Source: Sedimenticola sp. (GTDB lineage: Bacteria; Pseudomonadota; Gammaproteobacteria; Chromatiales; Chromatiaceae). From it: a DNA stretch of 17,184 bases. The position numbers were made by a program, and so were the translations under genes. The stretch lies in contig JALVUB010000275.1 in the NCBI GenBank assembly GCA_027023915.1, forward strand, positions 1-17,184, written 5' to 3'. Positions 1 to 7,089 of the stretch are shown here, in pieces. The notes below the pieces were generated by a model. The model saw only the letters and a program-made list of their open reading frames with translations, did no database searches and was not told the origin of the DNA. Position 1 is the stretch's first letter, and the number at the start of each line of letters is the position of its first letter.

Positions 1-586
1 GGCGCGGGCGCTGTTCCCGGCTCATTCGCCGTTTCCGTCCCTCGAACAGCGCCCGCGCCTGCTCCAGATTGCGCCCCTCCCGCCCGAAACGCTGGCTGCC
101 AAAGTAGTTGGGCACGCCATCCCGGGCGATGCGCGCCAAAAGCGCTTCCGCCTGCGACCGATCCCCCTCGAAGTTGCACACCCGGATGAGAAAGCGGTTG
201 CCCGCCAAGGCGCCCCGGCGCAGCTTGCGATGGTGGCGGACGGCCTCCAGCACATGGAGCCGGTCGTCTTCCACCGCTGCCAGATCGGGATCGGCCCGGC
301 CCGGCAGGTGGATGGAGAAGTGCTGCTCGGTGACGGCGTGGCGATCCTTGAGACCGGCGAAGCTCACCGCCCGCGCCGGCACGCCGGCGGCGCGGGCCAG
401 CCTGCGTGCCGCCTGGAGGGTGTCGAGGTTACGCTTGCGCACCCGCACCAGCAGGTGTTCGCCCTCGCCCGAGGGTTCCACGGCGGGGATCTCGATCACC
501 TGGAAATCCTCCGGCTCCCGGCGCAACAGACCCCGCCCCGCCGGCCCACCCCAGGCGAAGGGCAGCGCCAGAGTTGGATCAGTCAC
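1..586 (-). CDS. truD: tRNA pseudouridine synthase D, N-terminal part (truncated by window edge)
   Basis: TruD converts U13 of certain tRNAs to pseudouridine in the cytoplasm. About 195 codons are visible; the family is usually near 340-350 residues, so the C-terminal part lies beyond base 1. The translation shows the TruD hallmarks: an N-terminal EDFQVIEI stretch, the catalytic-aspartate motif AGLKDRHAVTEQ, an RKLRRGALAGNRF stretch, and GVPNYFGSQRFGREGRN. The chosen start is GTG at 586-584, which lies 8 bp inside the end of ispF; the protein then begins TDPTLALPFAWGGPAGRGLLRREPE, with the family's LRREPEDFQV segment close to the N-terminus. No ATG fits as well. The ispF-truD order is standard in gammaproteobacteria, and the overlap suggests translational coupling. 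Seen: motifs and overlap. Inferred: function by family. Confidence 0.93.
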   Translation of the reverse strand, partial: MTDPTLALPFAWGGPAGRGLLRREPEDFQVIEIPAVEPSGEGEHLLVRVRKRNLDTLQAARRLARAAGVPARAVSFAGLKDRHAVTEQHFSIHLPGRADPDLAAVEDDRLHVLEAVRHHRKLRRGALAGNRFLIRVCNFEGDRSQAEALLARIARDGVPNYFGSQRFGREGRNLEQARALFEGRKRRMSREQRPR

Positions 587-1061
587 TGGTCAATAGCACC
601 ACCGCATGGGCGGCGATCCCCTCGCCCCGACCGGTGAAGCCCATCTTCTCTGTGGTGGTGGCCTTGACGTTGACCCGGCCTGTCTCCACACCCAGGTCCG
701 ACGCCAGGTTGCGGCGCATCTGCTCGATGTGGGGCCCCAGGCGTGGCTGCTGCGCCACCAGGGTGCTGTCGAGATTCCCCACTTTCAGGCCCCGGCCGGC
801 CAGCAGCGCCACCACCCGGCGCAGCAGGTCGCGGCTGTCGGCCCCCTTCCAGGCCGGGTCGGAATCGGGAAAGTGGCGACCGATGTCCCCCAGCGCCGCC
901 GCGCCCAGCAGGGCGTCGCAGATGGCGTGGATCAGCACGTCGCCGTCGGAATGGGCCACCAGCCCCCGGTCGTGGGGGATGCGCACCCCGCCGAGCACCA
1001 GGTGGTCGCCGGGACCAAAACGGTGGGCGTCGAAACCGTGGCCGATGCGAAAATCGTTCAT
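579..1061 (-). CDS. ispF: 2-C-methyl-D-erythritol 2,4-cyclodiphosphate synthase
   Basis: IspF cyclises CDP-methylerythritol 2-phosphate to MEcDP, releasing CMP, in the MEP route to isoprenoids. The 160-residue protein is full length for the family. It opens with IGHGFDAHRFG, which carries two metal ligands (D11, H13); the third, H45, lies in DGDVLIHAICDALLGA. Other family blocks are DIGRHFPDSDP and the TTTEKMGFTGRGEGIAA segment near the C-terminus. The ATG start has a weak AGG six bases upstream. Unusually, ispD is not directly upstream: a reversed tatD lies between them, so ispF must start from its own promoter within the 44-bp gap to tatD or inside tatD. truD overlaps its 3' end. Confidence 0.96.
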   Translation of the reverse strand: MNDFRIGHGFDAHRFGPGDHLVLGGVRIPHDRGLVAHSDGDVLIHAICDALLGAAALGDIGRHFPDSDPAWKGADSRDLLRRVVALLAGRGLKVGNLDSTLVAQQPRLGPHIEQMRRNLASDLGVETGRVNVKATTTEKMGFTGRGEGIAAHAVVLLTSD

Positions 1062-1105
1062 GCGTTACCTGCGGAAAGATCAGACTCCGGCTATGTTACC
1101 TTGTC

Positions 1106-1921
1106 ATGACCATGAGCGACGCACTTCCAGCATCCACCGGGCCCCTCCTGGTCGACAGCCACTGCCACCTCGACTTCCCCGAGTTCGACAGCGACCGCGA
1201 CCAGGTGCTGGCGCGGGCCCGCGCCGCCGGCGTGGGCGCCTTTATCGTGCCCGGCACCACCGCCGCCCGCTTCACGCGCCTGCTGGCGCTCGCCGCTTCG
1301 GAAGAAGATCTGTACCCCGCCCTGGGGCTCCATCCCTGGTTCATGGCCGAGCACGAGCCAGGCGATCTGGAGACGCTGGAACGGCTGGCCGGCGGCGAAT
1401 CCCTGGTGGCCATCGGCGAGATCGGCCTCGACTTCCAGCTTCCCGAGCACGATGCCCAGGCACAGATGGCGCTGTTCGAGGCCCAGCTCCGCCTGGCGCG
1501 GAAACTGGCGCTTCCGGTGATCCTCCACGTCCGCAAGGCCCACCAGGCGGTGCTCGAAGCATTGCAACGGACGGGCGTCCGCGGCGGCATCTGCCACGCC
1601 TTCAACGGCAGCCCGCAGCAGGCGGCGCAGTACATGAAGCTGGGGTTCCTGTTCGGCTTTGGCGGCATGCTCACCTACCCCAACGCCAAACGCCTCCACC
1701 GCCTGGCGCGGGAACTGCCCCTGGACCACCTGGTGCTGGAGACCGACGCCCCCTCCATGAGCGGCGCCCGCCACCGGGGCCAGCGCAACAGCCCCGAGTA
1801 CCTGCCGGAAGTGGTGGAAGCGCTGGCGCGGCTGAGGGAAGAAGAGCCCCGGGAGATCGCCCGCCGGACGACGCGGAACCTGGAACGGCTCTTTGGATTG
1901 AAAATAGATCCGTCGGGCTGA
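1106..1921 (+). CDS. TatD-family metal-dependent hydrolase (YjjV-like)
   Basis: This is a TIM-barrel amidohydrolase-superfamily nuclease or hydrolase of the TatD family, 271 residues, closest by eye to E. coli YjjV. All expected metal-site residues are present: H19 and H21 in DSHCHLDF, E105 in GEIGLDF, H141 in VILHVRK, H164 in ICHAFNG and D214 in LETDAPSM. TatD enzymes are DNases or RNases in the cases studied; the substrate here is unknown. The start could be ATG 1106 or ATG 1112, two codons later; neither has a clear Shine-Dalgarno sequence. The gene is alone on the plus strand, divergent from ispF and convergent with ispD, breaking the usual ispD-ispF pair. Its last three residues (PSG) and stop codon overlap a REP-like palindrome. 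Confidence 0.93.
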   Translation: MTMSDALPASTGPLLVDSHCHLDFPEFDSDRDQVLARARAAGVGAFIVPGTTAARFTRLLALAASEEDLYPALGLHPWFMAEHEPGDLETLERLAGGESLVAIGEIGLDFQLPEHDAQAQMALFEAQLRLARKLALPVILHVRKAHQAVLEALQRTGVRGGICHAFNGSPQQAAQYMKLGFLFGFGGMLTYPNAKRLHRLARELPLDHLVLETDAPSMSGARHRGQRNSPEYLPEVVEALARLREEEPREIARRTTRNLERLFGLKIDPSG

Positions 1922-1933
1922 AGCCCAACCTAC
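1912..1933. repeat. Single REP-like palindrome at the tatD/ispD convergent junction
   Basis: This 22-bp unit matches the two units at 4334-4356 and 4371-4393 with one substitution (A instead of G at 1927). It contains the stem GGGCT/AGCCC, extended by flanking bases, and on the minus strand begins with the tetranucleotide GTAG that marks the foot of REP elements. It supplies the tatD stop codon (TGA, 1919-1921) and nearly fills the 16-bp gap before the end of ispD at 1938. As a hairpin between converging genes it could protect or end both transcripts; that role is inferred. Confidence 0.75.
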
Positions 1934-1937
1934 GCCG

Positions 1938-2636
1938 TCAGGTGATATGACCCTTTGCCGACCGCAGATAAAACGCCGCCAGCTCCAGATCCCCGGGGCG
2001 GGTGATCTTGATGTTGTCGGGGTGGCCCTCCACCAGCAGGGGGCGGTGGCCGGCCCACTCCATGGCGCTGGCTTCGTCGGTGACGGTAACACCGGCGGCG
2101 AGGGCGCGTTCCAGGGCGTCGCGCAGGGTGGCGAGGGGGAATAGCTGGGGGGTAAAGGCGTGCCAGATGCGGCTGCGGTCTAGGGTGGACTCGCTGCGGC
2201 CCTGGTCGTCGGCCTGTTTCATGGTGTCGCGTACCGGCAGGGCGAGGAGCCCGCCCTGATCGCCCGACGCCAGTTCAATGAGGCGGGAGAGATCCTCGGC
2301 GCGCAGGCAGGGGCGGGCGGCGTCGTGCACCAGCACCCGGTCGTCCGGGTCGGCCTCCCGCTCCAGGGCGCGCAGGGCGTTGAGCACAGAGTCGGCACGC
2401 TCTGCACCGCCTTCCACGCGCAGCACCCGGGGATGGCCGGCATGCTCACAGGATGACCACAAGGGATCTTCGGCACCGAGGGCCACCGCCACCTTGCGGA
2501 TACGCGGCTCGGCCAGCAGTACCGCCAGGGTCCAGTCGATCACCCGGCGGCCGGCCAGTTCGAGGTACTGCTTGGGAACCTGCGCCCCCATGCGCCGGCC
2601 CACGCCGGCGGCGGGTACCACGGCCCAGTAGTTCAC
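1938..2636 (-). CDS. ispD: 2-C-methyl-D-erythritol 4-phosphate cytidylyltransferase
   Basis: IspD transfers CMP from CTP to MEP, giving CDP-methylerythritol in isoprenoid synthesis. The 232-residue product is typical in length. The N-terminus has the nucleotide-binding AVVPAAGVGRRMG loop and PKQY; R15 and K22 correspond to the catalytic Arg and Lys of E. coli IspD (R20, K27). Further blocks are GGAERADSVLNAL, VLVHDAARPC, LPVRDTMKQ, TVTDEASAME and DNIKITRPGDL. The start is GTG at 2636-2634, overlapping the ftsB stop as GTGA, so translation is probably coupled to ftsB. It is the last leftward gene before the reversed tatD; its pathway partner ispF lies beyond that gene. Confidence 0.96.
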   Translation of the reverse strand: MNYWAVVPAAGVGRRMGAQVPKQYLELAGRRVIDWTLAVLLAEPRIRKVAVALGAEDPLWSSCEHAGHPRVLRVEGGAERADSVLNALRALEREADPDDRVLVHDAARPCLRAEDLSRLIELASGDQGGLLALPVRDTMKQADDQGRSESTLDRSRIWHAFTPQLFPLATLRDALERALAAGVTVTDEASAMEWAGHRPLLVEGHPDNIKITRPGDLELAAFYLRSAKGHIT

Positions 2637-2929
2637 TTATCTTTCCTCGCGGGAACAACCTGATAAAAGGTCTCACCCTCCTTAATCATGCCCAGATCAA
2701 GCCGCGCCCGCGCCTCGATGGCATCCAGGCCGTGCTTAAGACTGTCCACCTCGGCCCGAAGCCGGGCGTTGCGGGCCTTCATCTCGGAAATACGCGCCTG
2801 CTGATCCTGAATCTGCCGCTCCAGGTGGGCCACCTCGGCCAGGCTGCCGCGCCCCACCCAGAGGCGGTACTGCAACACCAGCAGCATCACCGCCAGCAGC
2901 AGGGCCAGAAGGCGCAGCGGCCAGGGCAT
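2633..2929 (-). CDS. ftsB: Cell division protein FtsB
   Basis: FtsB is a small bitopic inner-membrane protein that forms the FtsQLB complex and helps activate septal peptidoglycan synthesis. From ATG 2929 it is 98 residues: a short basic N-terminus, one membrane segment at about residues 5-21, then a periplasmic coiled coil at about 30-64 and the conserved GETFYQVVPA ending, all in FtsB order. A TTG at 2938 overlaps the eno stop (TTGA) and would add three residues. ATG 2929 is preferred because GAGG lies just upstream, although the spacing is very short. The position between eno and ispD is the classic one. Membrane and coiled-coil limits are by eye. Confidence 0.92.
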   Translation of the reverse strand: MPWPLRLLALLLAVMLLVLQYRLWVGRGSLAEVAHLERQIQDQQARISEMKARNARLRAEVDSLKHGLDAIEARARLDLGMIKEGETFYQVVPARKDK

Positions 2930-2934
2930 CTCCC

Positions 2935-4212
2935 TCAAGCGCCGGGGAAGGCGCCCCGCCCGGCATAGACCGCATCACTACCCAATTGCTCCTCGATGCG
3001 CATGAGCTGGTTGTACTTGGCCACGCGGTCGGATCGCGACAGGGAGCCGGTCTTGATCTGGCCGGTGGCGGCGGCCACGGCCAGGTCGGCGATGGTGGTG
3101 TCCTCGGTCTCCCCCGAGCGGTGGGAGATCACCGCGGTGTAGCCGGCCTCGCGGGCCATGGCGATGGCCTCAAGGGTCTCGGTGAGGGTGCCGATCTGGT
3201 TGAGCTTGATGAGGATGGAGTTGGCGATGCCCTTGTCGATCCCCTCCTTGAAGATCGCCGTGTTGGTGACGAAGAGATCGTCGCCCACCAGCTGCACCTT
3301 CTTGCCGAGCCGCCCGGTGTGGTATTTCCACCCTTCCCAGTCGTTCTCGGCCATGCCGTCCTCCAGCGAGAGGATGGGATAGGCGTCGATCCAGTTCTCC
3401 AGGTAGTCGCTGAACTCCTCCGAGGTGAAGGTGCGGTTCTCCGAGGCGAGGCGGTATTTGCCATCCTCGTAGAACTCGGAGCTGGCGGCGTCCAGCGCCA
3501 GCCAGATATCCTCGCCCGCCTTGAAGCCGGCCTTCTCGATGGCCTCCAGGATCACCTCGATGGCCTCCACGTTGGAGGAGAGATTGGGCGCGAAGCCCCC
3601 TTCGTCCCCCACGGTGGTGGCCAGCCCCTTGCCGTGCAGCACCGACTTCAGCGCGTGGAACACCTCGGCACCATAACGCACCGCCTCGCGCAGGCTGGGC
3701 GCGCCGGCGGGGACGATCATGAACTCCTGGATGTCCACGCTGTTGTCGGCGTGGGCGCCGCCGTTGATGATGTTCATCATAGGCACCGGCAGCAGGAAGC
3801 CGCCCCTGCCGAGGTACTGGTAGAGGGGCTCGGCGCGCTCCTGGGCGGCGGCGTGGGCGGCGGCCAGAGAGACCGCGAGAATGGCGTTGGCGCCCAGCTT
3901 GGACTTGTTCTCGGTGCCGTCGAGCTCGATCATCAGGGCGTCCAGGCCGGCCTGGTCGGAGACCTCGCGACCCTTCACCGCGTCACGGATGGTGGTGTTG
4001 ACGTTCTCCACCGCCTTGAGCACCCCCTTGCCGCCGAAACGCGCGGGATCGCCGTCGCGCAGTTCCAGCGCCTCGCGCGCGCCGGTGGAGGCGCCGGAGG
4101 GGACCATGGCGCGGCCGATGGCGCCGTCGGCGGTGTAGACGTCCGCTTCCACGGTGGGGTTGCCGCGGGAATCGAGAATTTCCCGCGCTTTCACATCGAT
4201 GATTTCCGACAT
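2935..4212 (-). CDS. eno: Enolase (phosphopyruvate hydratase)
   Basis: Enolase interconverts 2-phosphoglycerate and phosphoenolpyruvate in glycolysis and gluconeogenesis and, in many gammaproteobacteria, also sits in the RNA degradosome. The protein is 425 residues and begins IIDVKAREILDSRGNPTVE, as in the family. Active-site residues are in place: the general acid E204 in GDEGGFAPN, magnesium ligands D241, E284 and D311, the catalytic base K336 in ILIKLNQIGTLTET, and the SHRSGETED loop near 363-371. ATG 4212 has GGAGC upstream. The gene ends at the start of ftsB. Upstream lies a 195-bp gap with hairpin repeats rather than a tight junction with kdsA, so eno may have its own promoter there; I could not pick one out. 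Confidence 0.98.
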   Translation of the reverse strand: MSEIIDVKAREILDSRGNPTVEADVYTADGAIGRAMVPSGASTGAREALELRDGDPARFGGKGVLKAVENVNTTIRDAVKGREVSDQAGLDALMIELDGTENKSKLGANAILAVSLAAAHAAAQERAEPLYQYLGRGGFLLPVPMMNIINGGAHADNSVDIQEFMIVPAGAPSLREAVRYGAEVFHALKSVLHGKGLATTVGDEGGFAPNLSSNVEAIEVILEAIEKAGFKAGEDIWLALDAASSEFYEDGKYRLASENRTFTSEEFSDYLENWIDAYPILSLEDGMAENDWEGWKYHTGRLGKKVQLVGDDLFVTNTAIFKEGIDKGIANSILIKLNQIGTLTETLEAIAMAREAGYTAVISHRSGETEDTTIADLAVAAATGQIKTGSLSRSDRVAKYNQLMRIEEQLGSDAVYAGRGAFPGA

Positions 4213-4281
4213 GGTTGCTCCAGTTTTTCAGATTTTGCAGATGATGTTGAAGAAATTGGTTTTTTGATCCCCTCACCCCGG

Positions 4282-4302
4282 CCCTCTCCCGGAGGGAGAG
4301 GG
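4282..4302. repeat. CCCTCTCCC/GGGAGAGGG hairpin repeat upstream of eno
   Basis: This is a perfect 9-bp inverted repeat with a 3-base loop (GGA), preceded by CCCCTCACCCCGG. Sequences of this kind are a common dispersed intergenic repeat in GC-rich proteobacteria. On the minus strand (the direction of kdsA and eno) no T-run follows the stem, so it is not a classical terminator for kdsA. It may stabilise a transcript end or simply be a mobile repeat unit. Confidence 0.7.
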
Positions 4303-4333
4303 AGAAAAATCCCGAAGCCTGAAGGCCTGGTCG

Positions 4334-4393
4334 GTAGGTCGGGCTTCAGCCCGACAATACGCTGACGGGATGTCGGGCTGAAGCCCGACCTAC
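4334..4393. repeat. REPIN: inverted pair of identical 23-bp REP elements
   Basis: Positions 4334-4356 and 4371-4393 are exact reverse complements of each other over 23 bp, separated by 14 bp. Each unit starts, in its own orientation, with GTAG followed by GTCGGGC-TTCA-GCCCGAC, which folds into a 7-bp stem with a four-base loop. A GTAG foot plus a hairpin is the form known for REP elements, and two in opposite orientation make a REPIN (BIME-like) unit. Such elements are mobilised by RAYT transposases encoded elsewhere in the genome. The pair lies 15 bp downstream of kdsA and could act as a 3' stabiliser for the pyrG-kdsA transcript. Confidence 0.85.
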
Positions 4394-4407
4394 ATTGGGG
4401 CGACACA

Positions 4408-5253
4408 TCAAGAGGCACCCCGCAGCTCGTCCTCGGGGAAACCGCGCGTCTTGACGCTGCGGTCGATCTCCATCAGCCCTTCGAGCAGTGCCTCCATGCG
4501 ATCCAGGGGCCAGGAGTTGGGGCCGTCGCTCAGGGCCTGGTCCGGGTTTTCGTGGGTCTCCATGAAGAGACCGGCCACCCCTGCCGCCACGGCGGCGCGG
4601 GCCAGCACGGGGACGAACTCGCGCTGGCCGCCGGAGGCGGTGCCCAACCCGCCGGGCTGCTGCACCGAGTGGGTGGCGTCGAACACCACCGGGCAGCCGG
4701 TGTCGCGCATAATGGCCAGGCCGCGCATGTCCGAAACCAGGGTGTTGTAACCAAAGGAAACGCCCCGCTCGCACACCATAAGCGCCTGGTTGCCCACGGC
4801 GCGAGCCTTGGCCACCACGTTGACCATCTCCCAGGGGGCGAGGAACTGCCCCTTCTTGATGTTCACCGGCAGCCCCCGGGCCGCCACCCGCTGGATGAAG
4901 TTGGTCTGGCGGCAGAGAAAGGCGGGCGTCTGCAGCACATCCACCACCTGCGCCACCTCGTCGAGGGGGGTGTCCTCGTGAACGTCGGTGAGCACCGGCA
5001 CGCCGATCTCCTCCTTCACCGCCTGGAGGATCCTCAACCCCTCTTCCAGCCCCGGGCCGCGAAAGCTCTCGTGGGAGGAGCGGTTGGCCTTGTCGAAGGA
5101 GGACTTGTAGATGAAGGGCATTCCCAGCCGGTCGGTGATCTCCCTGAGCCGGCCGGCGTGATCCAGCGCCGACTGCCGGCTCTCCACCACGCAGGTACCG
5201 GCAATGAGGAACAGGGGCTTGTCCAGCCCCGCTTCGAAACCGCAGAGCTTCAC
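4408..5253 (-). CDS. kdsA: 3-deoxy-8-phosphooctulonate synthase (Kdo-8-phosphate synthase), metal-dependent type
   Basis: KdsA condenses phosphoenolpyruvate with arabinose 5-phosphate to Kdo-8-phosphate, a precursor of the lipopolysaccharide inner core. The 281-residue protein shows FIYKSSFDKANRSS, SFRGPGLEEGL, PAFLCRQTNF, NIKKGQFLAPW and DATHSVQQPGG. C21 (AGTCVVES), H195, E232 and D243 match the four metal ligands of the Aquifex enzyme (C11, H185, E222, D233), whereas E. coli KdsA has Asn in place of the Cys. It is therefore probably the metal-dependent class. The start is GTG 5253-5251, overlapping the pyrG stop (GTGA), with purine-rich GGAGCGGGAAGGGG just upstream. A longer open frame runs into pyrG but is out of keeping with the family length. 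Confidence 0.95.
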   Translation of the reverse strand: MKLCGFEAGLDKPLFLIAGTCVVESRQSALDHAGRLREITDRLGMPFIYKSSFDKANRSSHESFRGPGLEEGLRILQAVKEEIGVPVLTDVHEDTPLDEVAQVVDVLQTPAFLCRQTNFIQRVAARGLPVNIKKGQFLAPWEMVNVVAKARAVGNQALMVCERGVSFGYNTLVSDMRGLAIMRDTGCPVVFDATHSVQQPGGLGTASGGQREFVPVLARAAVAAGVAGLFMETHENPDQALSDGPNSWPLDRMEALLEGLMEIDRSVKTRGFPEDELRGAS

Positions 5254-6887
5254 GCCCCTTCCCGCTCCTTGCGATGGGCCAGGGCCGCCTTCACGAAACC
5301 GGTGAATAACGGATGCCCCCGGCGTGGCGTGGAGGTAAATTCGGGATGGAACTGACAACCCAGAAACCAGGGATGATCCGGCAACTCCACAATCTCCACC
5401 AGGGTGCCGTCCACGGAAGTTCCACTGATGCGCAATCCCTTTTCTTGCAACACCTCTCCGTACTGGTTGTTGAACTCATAACGGTGGCGGTGGCGCTCGA
5501 TGATCCGTTCCTTTCCATAGAGCTCACGCGCCAGGGACTCCTCGGCCAGCATGCACTCCTGTCCGCCCAAACGCATGGTGCCGCCCATGTCGACATTTTC
5601 ATCTCGGGTGACGACCGAGCCGTCCTTCTCCAGCCACTCGGTGATGAGCGCGATCACCGGCGCCGGAGTGTCGGGGTCGAACTCGGTGCTGTGGGCCTCC
5701 TTCAGGCCGGCCACGTTGCGCGTGAACTCGATCACCGCCACCTGCATCCCCAGGCAGATGCCTAGATAGGGGATGCGGTTCTCGCGGGCGTACTGCACCG
5801 CGGCGATCTTGCCCTCCACGCCCCGCTCACCGAAGCCGCCCGGCACCAGGATGGCGTCCATCTTCGCCAACTGTTCCAGGCCACCCCGCTCGAAAGCCTC
5901 GGAATCGAAATAGTGAATGTTGACCTTGCTGCCAGTCTGTATGCCGGCGTGGGTGAGCGCCTCGTTGAGTGACTTGTAGGACTCGGTGAGATCCACGTAC
6001 TTGCCCACCATGGCGATATCCACTTCCCGGCTGGTGTGCGTCAAGCCGTCCACCACCCGGCGCCAGTCGGAAAGATCCGCCGGCGGCACTTCCAGACCAA
6101 GCTGCTCCACCACGATCTGATCCAGGTTCTGCTCGTGCAGCAGCAGCGGGATGCGGTAGATGGTGTCGGCGTCCACCGCCGAGATCACCGCCCGCTCGGG
6201 GACGTTGGTGAAGAGGGCGATCTTGCGCCGTTCCCCCTCGGGAATGGGCCGGTCGGCACGGCACAGCAGCACGTCCGGCTGGATGCCGATGGAGCGCAAT
6301 TCCTTTACCGAGTGCTGGGTGGGCTTGGTCTTGATTTCGCCGGAAGTCCTTATATAAGGCACCAGGGTGAGGTGCATGAAGAGGGCGTTCTCGCGCCCCA
6401 GCTCCACCCCCATCTGGCGGATCGCTTCCAGGAAGGGGAGCGACTCGATGTCGCCCACGGTGCCGCCGATCTCCACCATGGCCACGTCGAAATCATCGGC
6501 CCCCAGGCGGATCTTGCGCTTGATCTCGTCGGTGATGTGAGGGATCACCTGCACCGTGCCGCCAAGATAGTCCCCGCGGCGCTCCTTGCGGATGACGCTT
6601 TCATATACCTGGCCGCTGGTGAAGTTGTTGTGCTTCCCCATGGTGGTGTTGACGAAGCGCTCGTAGTGGCCCAGATCCAGGTCGGTTTCGGCGCCGTCCT
6701 CGGTGACGAACACCTCGCCGTGCTGGAAGGGGCTCATGGTGCCCGGGTCCACGTTGATGTAAGGGTCGAGCTTGAGCATGGTGACCCGCAGGCCGCGGGC
6801 CTCGAGCAGCGCGCCCAGGGAGGCGGAAGCAATACCCTTGCCGAGGGAAGAAACAACGCCGCCCGTAATAAATATGAATTTCGTCAT
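5250..6887 (-). CDS. pyrG: CTP synthase
   Basis: PyrG makes CTP from UTP, ATP and glutamine. From ATG 6887 it is 545 residues, the same as E. coli PyrG. The N-terminal synthetase half begins FIFITGGVVSSLGKGIASAS and contains KLDPYINVDPGTMSP and the EDGAETDLDLGHYERF block. The C-terminal class I glutaminase half has the nucleophile C378 in GICLGMQ and the partners H514 and E516 in QFHPEF. A TTG one codon upstream would add a single residue and is unlikely to be the start. The upstream Shine-Dalgarno is weak. pyrG heads the leftward housekeeping block, with kdsA overlapping its stop; here it is divergent from a chemotaxis receptor. Confidence 0.98.
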   Translation of the reverse strand: MTKFIFITGGVVSSLGKGIASASLGALLEARGLRVTMLKLDPYINVDPGTMSPFQHGEVFVTEDGAETDLDLGHYERFVNTTMGKHNNFTSGQVYESVIRKERRGDYLGGTVQVIPHITDEIKRKIRLGADDFDVAMVEIGGTVGDIESLPFLEAIRQMGVELGRENALFMHLTLVPYIRTSGEIKTKPTQHSVKELRSIGIQPDVLLCRADRPIPEGERRKIALFTNVPERAVISAVDADTIYRIPLLLHEQNLDQIVVEQLGLEVPPADLSDWRRVVDGLTHTSREVDIAMVGKYVDLTESYKSLNEALTHAGIQTGSKVNIHYFDSEAFERGGLEQLAKMDAILVPGGFGERGVEGKIAAVQYARENRIPYLGICLGMQVAVIEFTRNVAGLKEAHSTEFDPDTPAPVIALITEWLEKDGSVVTRDENVDMGGTMRLGGQECMLAEESLARELYGKERIIERHRHRYEFNNQYGEVLQEKGLRISGTSVDGTLVEIVELPDHPWFLGCQFHPEFTSTPRRGHPLFTGFVKAALAHRKEREGA

Positions 6888-6935
6888 CAACCGTCGTCGG
6901 GGAAGGTTTTTGGGGTGTACCGGACGGGGTGCAAC

Positions 6936-6963
6936 AGTATCACGAAGGGGCCTCTTTCCTCAA
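6936..6963 (-). promoter_or_regulatory. Candidate sigma-70 promoter for pyrG
   Basis: Read on the minus strand, TTGAGG (4 of 6 to the -35 consensus) at 6963-6958 is followed after 16 bp by GATACT (4 of 6 to the -10 consensus) at 6941-6936. This would give a pyrG leader of roughly 40 bases. The match is modest and rests on position and spacing only. Confidence 0.35.
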
Positions 6964-7062
6964 CGACAATAGCGCTAAGACCGCTTGTTCATTCATCTTC
7001 CCGCCGGTAAGCAGGCGGAAAAAGCCCGTTTTCGTCGTTACTGAAAATCTGCGCGCGCCCCC

Positions 7063-7089
7063 TTTAGGAAACGGCGGTCCTGCCGATCT
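7063..7089 (+). promoter_or_regulatory. Candidate flagellar sigma-28 (FliA) type promoter for the receptor
   Basis: GCCGATCT at 7082-7089 matches six of eight bases of the sigma-28 -10 consensus GCCGATAA. An upstream element TTTAGGAA at 7063-7070 lies exactly 11 bp away, the expected spacing, but matches the -35 consensus TAAAGTTT at only three positions. Sigma-28 often drives chemoreceptor genes, so the position is sensible. It would leave a leader of about 170 bases before the receptor ATG. Confidence 0.35.

Noticed and set aside
2986..4365. 459-codon open frame antisense to eno, and similar long antisense frames opposite truD/ispF, kdsA and pyrG
   Set aside because: These are GC-rich shadow frames opposite conserved enzymes; their translations are repetitive and match no family I recognise.
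7001..7018. CCGCC/GGCGG hairpin as a terminator in the pyrG-receptor gap
   Set aside because: The stem is only 5 bp with an 8-base loop, followed by A rather than T on the plus strand; on the minus strand the T-run precedes the stem.
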